Shown: positions 1 through 12,200 of the stretch, in pieces
Layout of the letters: each line of letters starts with the position of its first letter
Numbering within the stretch: position 1 is the first letter of the stretch
Assembly: GCA_947095535.1 (NCBI GenBank)
Contig: OX352774.1
Span: 220,646,965 to 220,710,964, forward strand
Direction: 5' to 3'
DNA length: 64,000 bases
Source: Poecilobothrus nobilitatus
Taxonomy: Eukaryota > Arthropoda > Insecta > Diptera > Dolichopodidae
The notes under the pieces: generated by a model
What the model was told of the DNA's origin: nothing
What the model saw: only the letters and a program-made list of their open reading frames with translations
Databases searched by the model: none
Position numbers and translations under genes: made by a program

Positions 1-2170
1 ATCTATGAAATCTTTTCCTACTCGTTTTCTACTACTTCCTATTTTAATGATTGAATAGATAAAAATTATGAATTTGGTAATCTTTTATGAATACCTATCA
101 TTTACATAAAAATTGAATAGCATATTTTCTATGAAATTGCTTTAGTTTTGCACAACAAAAATATAAAATTGCGTTTTTATCTTGTTTTTATATTACCGTT
201 ATAATAATTAAATATGTTTTATGAAGCATGCTTATTTGTTGTCATTTAAATAACTGTAATTAATTAAATTTTTTTTTTTGCTAAATGTGTTTTATTTTAA
301 AGTTAAAACAAAATTTGTTTTTGGTTCAATTGGATGCTTTTATTTTGCACAACATTTTATATATTTTTGTAAAAATTATTACTGAAGTATAATTATTATT
401 AATAAGCTTTATGATCTTATAGAATTTAGTAAAATTTGTAAAAACACGGTGCTTATAAAACGTGAGTTTAAGGTTATAAAAATATTGTATACAGATAATC
501 GCAATTATAATGATCTTATATAAAATATATATGATAATACTTTGGTATTTTTTAGATATCATTTTAGAATAAAATAATCATAATTTGTAAAATGCATATA
601 GGTACTTCATTTAATTTTCTTAGCAAGTTCTTATAAACTTTAGAAAATAGTGTCATTAAGCTCAGCTTCTGCCTTTTATTATTCCTCAAAAATTGTTTTT
701 AAATGTAAATATAAATAGAGTATAAAAACACAGCCATATAATTTGATACCGTTTCGGTTTCTATACTATAATTAGTTTCCGATACCGAAATAATAGGTCA
801 AAGCGTAAAACTGAACTTGAACCCAAATCTCATTTTTGCGAACAAAAAAAATTTTTTTTTTCTATTTTTAAATAAAAAATCTTTTTAAAAAAAATTTATT
901 TTTTATTTTTTGAAAACGGGATATTATAACTACTTATAACTAACTATCACGGGATATTATAACTACTTGAAAACAGCTAGAAGTTCTTCGGAGACTTATA
1001 ACTTATCATAAAATGATAATATTCTGAAAAAAACGAACATTCTAATTTTACAACCACCTACAAAGTCCTTCCTATTTTTTTTAAATTCATATTTTAACAT
1101 CAAGTAACTTAAAATAAAGAGAGCTACTGTCCTCAAACCAATGCTAAATAAATTATGAAACCCTGATTTTGTAACTGACTCTAAAATCCTTCTTAATTCA
1201 AAATCTCTTATGGACGAATATATAAGTAAATACTTATTGTGTAGTACTAAGTAAATACTTATTTGCATCTATTATTTTACTTATATATAACAATTAATCA
1301 ATTTTTTTTATAACATTTCATGGGGCATGGATGTTCTATTTTTTAGAGAACTTTTTGCTTACTCGTCAGAGTTATTATTCAACGAAAATTGTTCGATTAG
1401 TCATTAGTTCCAAGGCGATTTTTAGTTTGGGAAAATTTGACACACCATAGTTCAAACTTCAATATAAGGACAAATTGTTACAATATTTATAAAGAAAACA
1501 TAGAATAGATTTATAGATGGATTACCTGTGTTTATTAGAATAATTAAGCAAAAATCATATTAGGAAATAAAATATTTTATACAAAACAAATTTTCAATTG
1601 AATTTATTTATATTTACCCAATCGAAAAGTTTTTCTTGAAATAAATATTTTGTTTTATAAAATTAAATTATTTTTTTATTAAATTTATTAAAAAAGTACT
1701 TAATAATGATTTCACAGTTTTTTTTTAACGATTTAGCTAATAAGCTTTAAAAAATTATTTCAAAATTAACATCCAAGAAAATGTGAATTTTAAATCGCAT
1801 AATTTAAAATTAAAATTAAATATTATTTTCACATATCTGTATCACTCTAATTTATTAAATGGTATTTATGTAAACATTTTAACTTTTAAAAGACATTTAA
1901 AAATCGTGATATAATGATAATTTTAAGATCATGATTTTTATTAAAACTTAAGTTCTTTTCATTATAAACAGTATTGTTTTTTTTTTTTGAAGAAATTTGT
2001 AATTGGGAAATTGTTTATGGGAAAGCTTTAGAAGAATTCGATTTCTTCTTCTTTTGCCTAACTTTTAACAGGAAAATGTTCGACATTACTTTTTCTATTT
2101 GGTCGCACCCAAAAGTTTTCGTGGTTAAAACTATTTAGCAATGTCCTAAATTTTTAATTTTTAAATTAAA
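1..2170. other. AT-rich non-coding DNA
   Basis: No gene is recognisable on either strand. A 19-bp sequence (cgggatattataactactt) occurs at 917-935 and again at 950-968, a small 33-bp-period duplication. The remainder is poly-A/T-rich. Confidence 0.6.
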
Positions 2171-2528
2171 AATTCAATTCTTTCAATAAGCAAAGAAATA
2201 TAATAGCTCTCAGCACTTTCATCTCAAATAATATAATTTTTTCTTCCTCAGGCGTTGGATTAAGAAACTTATATTTGATTACCTTTGGTAGACCTTCTTA
2301 CACAAATTATGTTGTCTTCAAAAAGCCAAATGTTTCTAAATGCTATATTATTTAAGAAGAATTAGTTACCCATAAAATTTGATGGAAGAAAATTCAGTTA
2401 AAGAAATTTTAGCAAGGCAGCTGTATTTTCCGTCGAAAAAAGAGCCCATTTACTGTTAAAAATCCTGTCAAATGAATAATAAATATTGAAATACTATATT
2501 CTATATCAATTATGACATTGAAAAGTTA

Positions 2529-2681
2529 TTATCGATAATTTCTTGGAACGCTGCACTTGTACGCATATTTTGTATAAATCCACTGGGAATTTGATCTATT
2601 CATCATTGATTGAATATCATATTTTGGTTCCTCATAATCGAAATACTGTTTGATAATTTTAATTGCAAGTGATTTCACATT
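2529..2681 (-). pseudogene. Possible coding relic, unrecognised
   Basis: A 50-codon stop-to-stop open stretch on the minus strand contains QYFDYEEPKYDIQSMMNRSN and, further on, KYAYKCSVPRNYR. It has normal amino-acid complexity and is less AT-biased than its surroundings. Nearby minus-strand stretches (about 3000-3140, and NPTPEEEKIILFEM near 2200-2270) also look coding-like but contain stops and change frame. No family is recognised. It may be a decayed gene or transposon, or chance. Confidence 0.25.
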
Positions 2682-3023
2682 TTAAAGTTCATATTACTTA
2701 AATTTTCATAAAGTTTATATTACTAGAAAATTTCACCCATCAACGTAAGAATAATTCAGGAAAAACTAAATTTTGAAGTGATATATTGCACGGATATTAC
2801 CAAATTTCTGAATTTTTTTTTAACTAAATTATATTTACCATATATATATTTTTTTTAATTTTATATGCTTTTAGCCATTCTATACGTATGTAATTATATT
2901 ACAATCTCTTCAAAAAAATTATTAGCTTAATTTTAAAATATTTTCCAGCTGATGACATTGTAAGATATAATCAAGTCTGACTGATGGAAACCAGTTAAAA
3001 TAGCTATAGTATTTCTTATTCAG

Positions 3024-3125
3024 GGCCAAAAATCATTTAAAAAAAATCAATTCGATAAAGAAGTTTTTATTGCCTGTTCATGTGGTTCCTTAATTGTTAA
3101 GCTGATAGGACTTTCTGAACCGCAG
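3024..3125 (+). other. Candidate plus-strand exon, weak
   Basis: A 34-codon open stretch lies between a good acceptor (tatttcttattcag) and a good donor (CCGCAG|gtacac), phase 0 on both sides. Phase would fit upstream of the exon at 16988. The peptide (GQKSFKKNQF... ending GLSEPQ) is not recognised. The minus strand of the same interval also looks coding-like, so the assignment is very uncertain. Confidence 0.2.
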
Positions 3126-3218
3126 GTACACATTATAAGAAGAGAAAAGGTATGCTAGAAAAATTTATTGATAATGGAAATGTTGAGAAAATAATTTATT
3201 ATCATAATATTATTAGAA

Positions 3219-3292
3219 TTCTTCAATGGTGTAATGGTTAAGAAATCGGCCTATCATTTGAAAGGTATAAGGTTCAAACCTCGACTGAGTGA
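3219..3292 (+). pseudogene. tRNA-Asp-like relic or SINE head
   Basis: The sequence ggtgtaatggtta resembles a D-arm/A box and ggttcaaacctcg is a near-consensus B box, with spacing as in a tRNA. The flanks resemble tRNA-Asp (cttcaatgg ... cctatcattt ... ctcgactga). The anticodon stem pairs badly and the acceptor stem is mismatched, so it is not a functional tRNA. It is followed by an A/T-rich tail, which would fit a short tRNA-derived retroposon. Confidence 0.5.
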
Positions 3293-6200
3293 AAAATAAA
3301 TATATATATTTCATAATTAATATCATATTATATCATATTGTAATATATTAATAAAATAATTCTTGTATCTATAAGATATAGTAAATGGTGTAGAAATAAA
3401 GAAATATTTACATTTTATATAGTCTTGTACAATAGTTACAGCAGAGCAATAGTTAATCAACGGCTTAGTGAAATTAATGATTCCAGAAACTGAAGCTCTG
3501 TCAAATATGAATAATAAATGACTTATTAGATACCCAGCTATGCCCCCTAGAAGTGGGAAGGCAAAAAAAATTATTATAATTATTATTGATCTCTATACTA
3601 TGTCAGACAGTACTACCATATTACAGTATCACATATAATATTTTTACATATATAGAATATTGTTTTATATATTCAATTATGAAATAACTTTATATTTGAG
3701 TTATAAGTTTTAATAAATATAATTTTAGATATTTCAATATTTCTTTGTTTTCTTTCGGATATTTTAATATCTGTGAGTCATAAGATACAGAATAAAATTA
3801 TTTGCTTATATTTCATATTTTTTTTGTTTTATGTTTATATTTCTCGCTACTATTAAATTAACGATTAAAAATCAATTAAGAAAAATGTTCACTTTTACTG
3901 GGATTTGATAATAGGTTCTCTCAAAATGAGAGATTAAAACTTTAAGTAGGTATCTACTGTGACATTCAGAATATTAAAATAACATTTATATATAAAAATT
4001 ATATAATTACACAATGTAGCCATTTTGTTTTTTGTTTTCTTCGATATTATAATTATGGAACAATATCATAAAATTGAAATAAAATTTATAACAAAAGAAT
4101 GATAATAATTTTATTATCATACACAAATAAAACCCATCAGTGTGTAAATATCAAATAAATTCTATTATAAATATTGAATTAATTAAATTAAAAGATAGTA
4201 AAAATTTTCTTTTTAAAGTTTTTTTTATATTTTTTATAGTTCATTATCAAAAACAAACTAATTTTTATTTTGATATCATATCCGTATCAATAAAAAAATT
4301 GAAAAAACGAAATTTTTTTTTGTTTTTTACAACTGATTTCCTTGTGTCGATTGTTTTGTAAATCGATGATAAAATATTTAAACTAACTGAGTCAGATAAT
4401 TTTTTTTTTTTTTTGTTTTTATTTTAAATCAAATATTCATGTTAGTTTTACAAGCAAAAAATTTTGATAAAGAAAAATAAAATACCAACAATACTATTAT
4501 TTTTTTATCTTTATTTAACAGTTATAATTACTGTTATAACTGAAAAAAAAAAAAAAAATTTAATTTTTTAACATTATAATTGCACCTAAAATGTTCCTTT
4601 CAAAAATAAAACTGACAAATTGCATCATATTATATTTTATTAGTTTAGTTTTATATATCTACAGATGTTTTCATAATAACTTGTTTTTTTTTTTTTTGTG
4701 TTGTTTTTTGCCTATATAAAAGTTACGAAAACGTCAAAAATATTTTTTAAAGCTAAAGAAATATTTTAATTTATTTAAAAGCGATAAAAAAAAAAACAAA
4801 AAAAAAAAAAAAATCAATAAAATTCTAAATTGAAAAATTATGTTTACTTTTTAAGATAAGAAAAAAAAAAAAATTGTTCAAATTATTCTTTTATTTTATT
4901 TGTTTGATTTTCCCCGAGTTTTGTTGTTTTTGTTTTTTTTGTATTTAAGAAAATTTTTTCTTTTCAAACAAAGTTAAAAAAAAAAATACAAACAACTAAA
5001 TTGATTTCAATGATTTTTTAATAGAAATCTTAGAAATGAAAACATGACAGCTGTTTAGAAGAATGTATAATATATATAAGTATGTATGTATGTACATAAT
5101 ATACGATATAATTTACACTTAGGAAAATATTGTTTTTTTTTTTTTTTTGAATTGTAACTTCTGAGCATTGAACATTATTATTTAATAGGGAAAAAAATCT
5201 TTAAAATATCTGAATTTAAATAATAAAAAAAAAAAAAAAAAAATTAATCCCTATAGATACTCAAAATCATTCCAGATAAAAAATGTTATCGCGAATTATA
5301 GGTTTTTATTTATTTTTATTTAATATTAAACGTATTTAAAGATTTTATAGTTAATACGATAAAATCGCACAAATACTTGATGTTGATAATCGCAACCTTA
5401 ACTTTACGAAATACTTTAATACATAACTTTACATCATTCATATTTATTATTTATTTTACTTATCTTAATAACAAAATAATTTAATCTAGTACAATTACAT
5501 ATTATTTAAGTGTAGTATGTTCGAAAACACTGTTCGAATTGAAAGATTGAAATGCCATAATAATAAAAAAAAATTATAAGTTTAACAAAAAATGGATTTC
5601 AAAATATATCAATTCAAATTCTTTGGAAATCAATGAATAGTCATGGTTTTTGACTTTTTTCTAACATCGTTATATGTCAAAAATAATACGAATGAGGATT
5701 TGTATTATTGGAAATGTCAAAATTTACTGTAAGAAAATCATCATAATTTTATTGACAATTTTTATGATTTTTATTATTTGACAGGCGACAATTTTGTAAA
5801 CAATTAACAATTAAAGGTGGATGTTAACGAAATTTTAGAAATTTTAGAATTATTACTTATTTTTTGTGTATTCTAAATATAATTGGAGAGAAACTAAAAT
5901 AACTGTATCAAACTAGTGTAATCTTCTTAACATACTGAAAGTCATTTGAATGGACTATAATAATATATTAGTGGAATATTATGTTTTAAAATATTTTATT
6001 CAGATATTTATTTCTGGAAAAAATAAAAAAATTTATCAGTCAAGTTATTTGAAATCTTAAAACAAAACATAACTTAGAAAGAAAATTATTTTCTAGTTGA
6101 TTTCCTTGACGTATGGAAAAAACGTTTATAACGCAAATTTTGCAAAAAAAATATGGAGTTTTTTGAATTTGATTCCCATTTCCCATTTCCTACGTTAATT

Positions 6201-9200
6201 CCCATATGTGAAGTTTTTTATATACCAGCGCCCAATAGTTTAAATTTTCGAATTTTCGTATTATAATTTTTTTTTTTTGAAATTGTGTATTTAATAAAAA
6301 TAAATGTTGTTTATAACAATTATTTTATTTGGTTAACATTGAAACTGTTAATGATTTTAACGAAATATTATGCAGATTCCATAAAAAAAAAACAAACATA
6401 CATTACAAAATTTGGTGTCTGTGAAATGTAAATATCGAGACGAGATAATATTAGAAATTTTTTTCAAAATTTGTTCAAATTTACGAAATAATAAAAAGAA
6501 AATGATATTGATATTGATGAAATGATTTAAATAAATATAATGACTTAAGTAAATACAATTATTTAATATATCTGGGTGAAAAATTCCAATCTGATTAATT
6601 TACTTAGCTGAATTTAAATTTTTTAATATTTCTAGATAAGAGATTTTCTAGATATAAAATGGTTTAAAGTAATTTACATTTTTACTGTAATTCAAAATCG
6701 CAACCTGAGACACTCTTCGACAGTTCGACAGTTTCGAAATAAATGTAAGGGTTTTAAATATTATTTAAAATATAGAATATAATGTAATATAAGATGAATT
6801 GTAATCGTTTATTCATGTAGAACAAATTGGTATGCAATGCAACAAAAGGAATTTATTTATTAAAAGTTGATTGAAAACTAAATTTGAAACTACTGTGTGA
6901 TCAAAATTTGAAAATTTTCTATTTATATAAACATTCTATTTATATAGACATGCTAGCCAAATCTATTTGTAGTAAAACTGAAAAAATTAAAGCTACTATA
7001 TTACATTTTATTGTATTTATGTAATATGTATTTATTATGTATATTTATGTTTTACATATTAACAACTTTTCTTTTATAATGCTTTTTTACAATTTTTACT
7101 TTTGTATAAGCTATTTTTCAAAACTATTCTGAAAAAATTTCAAAAATATTTGTAGCTATTTCATAATTTTATAAACTCCATACCAATTGTCTTTTTTATA
7201 AACTGTCATAGTAATGATTTTAGAAATTTGAATATTTTTATTCTTTAAAGAAAAATTCTTCACAGTAGATAAGTAAATTTAAACATCTGACGTTTGATGT
7301 TAATAGGACCTTTTTCTAACTTTGAGTGGCTGCAGTTTCGTAATGGTAAGAGGCTACATAAAAAATAAACCGACAAACGAACAGAAAGAGTAAAATTAAT
7401 TTATAACTTAAAAAATATTTACTACGTAAAATTTTACTATCTATTAATAAAAAACCTAAAAATCGTTGGTTAATTTTGTGGAGATAGTAAACCACCCTTT
7501 ATAATATGTATAACATCAATATTCTAAAGTAAAGAGACAAAAACAAAAATAAACAATTTAATTTTAATGATTTTGCTATTATTAAAATAGTTTTAATTCA
7601 AAAAATGAAATGTTAATTTACGGTTAAATTAAAATCATTACCACATACCTAAATTACATATACTACCCAACTACATTTAATTTGAATGCATAAAAGAAAT
7701 TTTAAGGTGAATTTATTCAAATTTATAATAAGTACTAAAACATTATCACTAACTTATATGTTCCCATTAAAATAATTTATATGCTATAAACTAACAAAAA
7801 AAAAAAAAAAATATTTTGTTACAGTGAAACATTTCTAAAATGAACTTTTTATTGATTTTCACAACTATTATGTATTATAATATCTCTGCAAAAAATCTCC
7901 ATATAAAAATTCTAAATTTAAAATGATTAAATCATCTTAAACTTTTTTTTAGACTACCACTAAGATACTTTTTTTTTTGGTGAAAAAAAAATATTTTGAA
8001 TTATTTAAGAGGAACCTCACTGTATAAAAACTTTTATATATTTTGAAGTATTTTTCTAAATTTTCTGCCTCATTTTTAAAGTTAATTTTTGGCACAATAA
8101 AATTTAAATAAAATTTTTAAACACAACATTTAATAAAAATCCATATAGTAAAAATATAAAATAAATAAAAAAAAAAAATGTATATGGAGAAAAAAAGAAA
8201 ATAACCCATTACCAATCCCTAAAAATGATTTTATTATTATAAAATGAAAAAAAAAAAAACATTTATTTTTATATAAAAATTTCACTTTGGGAGATTATTT
8301 TTTTTTTTTTTTTGTTGTCGATTACTTATAAGAAAATCAGTTTTTTCACATATTCTATGCATTAGAAAAAAAAAAAAAGCAAAAATCCTTAAAAGTATCT
8401 GAAACTAATGACCATAACCCTTTGAAACCGTTATATATATAAATAGTTCCATTTTTGTTAGTATTTGTAATTTTCCTTTAAAATTTTTTTTTTACTTTCC
8501 CATAAGACCTATAAGATTCTTGTAAAATTTTATTATATATTTAAAAATGTTTTTATAAAATCGATACTCCATAATAAATTTATATTTTAAATTTACTCAA
8601 GGAACAAATCTTATTATAAACATCAAAGGTAATTTTAATAAGTTTATCGAATCTTTAAACAAAACAGTATAATAGGTCTTATAAAAAAGTTAGAAATAAC
8701 TTAATTTTTGAATTTAATAGCAATCGTTATCTTTTATAACTTATTCTGTTAAAATATCCATAATTATTTTTATGACTTTACTGAAAACTTTTAAAATAAA
8801 ATTAAAATATTATAAAATTTAAATTCGAAAATTTAATTTAAACTTTTGCAGTTGAACTGATTAACAAAATTTAAGATAGGTAGAAATCATTTCATTATAA
8901 ACGTTAAAAAATATTTTTATATTTTATAATTTATAATATCTTAATCGCTTTTTCCTTCCTTGTTGTTGTTGTTGTTAGTTTTTTTATTTTTTTTTAAAGG
9001 ATACTCTATATATCCTTTTTTTAATCCTTTGGGTCATATCATTATGCAGATTGTATTAACCAGAATAGAATGAAATAAAATAATAAAAAAAAAAAAGTAT
9101 TTATATTTTTTTATCTTCAGTAGTAACAAAAAAAGAAAAAAAAAAATAAATCTGCCTATCTAAAGAAAAAAAAAAAACTTATTCCTTATTTTTTTTTTTA

Positions 9201-12200
9201 AATATTTTCATTCTTTATTCTATTTTTGAATCGACACTTTAAACATACCTACTATTAGTACAACACATAAAAACAATTTTGACAAAATAAGATTTGTTTT
9301 TTTGTTTTTTTTTTTTTTTTCGTTTACTATCCTATTATTATAGTTCAGGACTTAGTTTATTATGTTTTCAGTCTGACACAAGGATATAGGAAACATAGTG
9401 TTCGTGTCATGAATTTACTGAAAGTATAACACTATATATTTTCTATAGTAATCTAATAACGTTTTTTTGAACATTTCTTTTGATCCTTCATCGGACTGGT
9501 TGCATAAAGTAAGATTCCTAGTATATTGTTTTTAAAAAGTTAGTCCTTGATGGTTATTTAAGAGATTTTCTTTGAATTGTTCTCTTTAAATTGTACGTTT
9601 ATATTTATAGTCTACTGGACCATATTACTGGCAGTCATATTATTGTCGCTGCGATTCTAGAATTAAATAAACTTCTACTTCAATCTATATTTTAAAATGC
9701 ATTCTTGACCAAAATTTGAATTGATATAAGTATACACCTAAATTTGACTCTGCCTAAACATATAATATAATCGTTCAGTCACACTATTAAAAATTCCAAA
9801 TTTTTTTGAGTAGAAAAATTTTTACTAACAAAAAATTTACACAGAGAAAAATAAGGAAAAATAAAATCTATAATATCCTTAAAATTTTCTTTAATAAAAA
9901 ATATTTTAAAAATATAAATAAAAACAGAATTGTTTTTATAATAAGAATTCTAAAAGTTTTCTTGTTTATACTCAAAGTAGGTGCGCAAAAAAAATTAAAA
10001 AACTTGTTGCTTTGTATTAGTGTGAAAACAAAAATACCATTTAAATTCTTCTTAAGGTAATCATGTTTTATATTATGACGATCGGAAACGTTTTTTTTTT
10101 TTTTTTTATATATAAAAATAATATGTATAAGATAAACTATGTACGATGTATGTTATTAATGTATAGTATATATATTATTTACATAAAAATCCTTGTAAAA
10201 ATTTTTGAATTTTCCGCCTATTAAAAATGGACAAAAAAAAAAGAAAATAAAAAAATAACAGTAAACCTTTTTTCTAATTTAGGTTCACCATATATACACA
10301 ATCAAAATAATAACATAGAAAAAGAAAATTTTCATTGAAATTAAAAATCTTATACTAGGATCTATTTTCTATTGAACATATATCTATATTTTATTAAAAT
10401 ATAAATTGTATATAATAATATGTATCTACCTATATTATGTAAAAGATATATATACGCATAACTCTGTATACCTATATATATGTACGAGTATTATAATATC
10501 ATGATTGATGATTATTTTAATTTCCTTTTGATAGTTTTGGGTCTCTTAATCATCTTAAATTTCTGGGGATTTTTAATAGCAAAAAAAAAAAAAAAAAAAA
10601 GAAATAAACAAAGAAAAAGTAAATAAATGTGTCAAGCCCGAGTGTTTTGTTATTTTACAGGTTGGGTTTTGTTATTTCTGTTCCTGCTTTTTTTGTTTTT
10701 TTTTTTTCCTATTTTTCTATATTATTTTTTTTTATTTTTGGTTAGAGGTTATAAGGGATATTTAGAAATGTCAAATGGTTATGTAACCATATAATTTATA
10801 AAGGAAAGTGTATATAACCATACAACATTACTGATTGAAAATTTTCTTTTTTTTTTTTTTGTTTGTTTTTATTTTTTATATTTTTTTATTTTACAAAAGG
10901 TTAATAGTTTTCTATTAAGGATAGCATGTTTTTTTTTTGTTTTTGTTTTTTTTTTTTTTTTTTGTAAAAAATATCCTAAAATAACAGTATATTTTAAGGT
11001 TAATTTGAATATTTTCGGTGGGACGGGGAGGGTGGGGAGGAGGTGACTAATGGTTTCAAATAAAATTTGAATATTTTGTAGAAATCGATTTCACAAAAAA
11101 GAAAAAAAAAAAAAAACAATGTTTTTAATCATGTCAGGCAGCATTAAATTCATTCATAGACTTTCGAATTTCATTGATACATCATTTTGATAATGCGGAT
11201 TCTGATGAATGAGAATAATCAATAGAAAGAAAAATAATCAATAGAATAAAAATTGAAAATGAAAATGAAAATTAATGAACCATATAAATAGTAAAATTTA
11301 AATCTATTCAAATTACGTTTAACTTAAGTTATTTGTTATCATTATAATTTTATTAACAAAGACACAGGTATAAGTCAGGTATAAGTATAAGTATATAAGT
11401 AAGTATAAGTCAAAGACACTGGTATAAATAAATTTTATTAAGTGCGAGAATTTATTAATATTGTAACACTCGATTGAATTTTATTATTGTAAAGAAATAT
11501 TTTATATTGTAAATTTTTATCTTTTATAATATTGGATTAAATTTAAAGTTTTTTTTTTTTTTTTTTTTGCAAAAAAATGTTCAACTTATTAATTTTATAA
11601 AAAACCATAGATTTATTTATGTAATTAGATAATACTTATTATAAATGTTTTGCAATTATTTTTTAATATGAGTTATTTCAGTGATTTAAATTGAACATTT
11701 GACCGTAATAGTAATTATAATTAGTTTATGAAAAGATAATAATGTATACAATTATTTTAATAATTGTCGTTTGTTTTTAATTTTAAAATTTAATAAAAAA
11801 AAAAAACTTTTAATTCTAAAGACAATATTGTAGTTTTTATAAAATTTAAAATGTATTTTAAATGTATTCTGAATAATTACCTATTTATAGTTAGATACTA
11901 AAAAAAATTATTTGGAAAAAAAATTTAATTTAATTTCTAAACCATTCAGAACATAGGTAGATACTTGACACTTTGAGAGCATATTAAATTTGCAACACAT
12001 GTTTCTTTTTTAAGGAAAAATATTTTTCTTTGAAAAGCATTCATTGGCAAATAATATTATCTCATATCCATTTAATTTACTACCAAATTCAATTATTTCC
12101 CATTATATTATTTTGTTAAGTTTTCTTCTTTTATATCATCACGTCATGATACTTTTTTTTTTTTATCAGAATCTCTATAAATCTTCTGTTCTATTAACAG

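Noticed and set aside
2950..2960. Possible 11-bp microexon (ttttccag before, gtaagata after)
   Set aside because: Chance AG and GT pairs are frequent in this composition, and nothing links it in phase to other exons.
9600..9670. GC-richer patch open in several frames (tctactggaccatattactg onward)
   Set aside because: Two of the three plus-strand frames stop within about 20 codons and the third within 30, with no donor site; it reflects local composition only.
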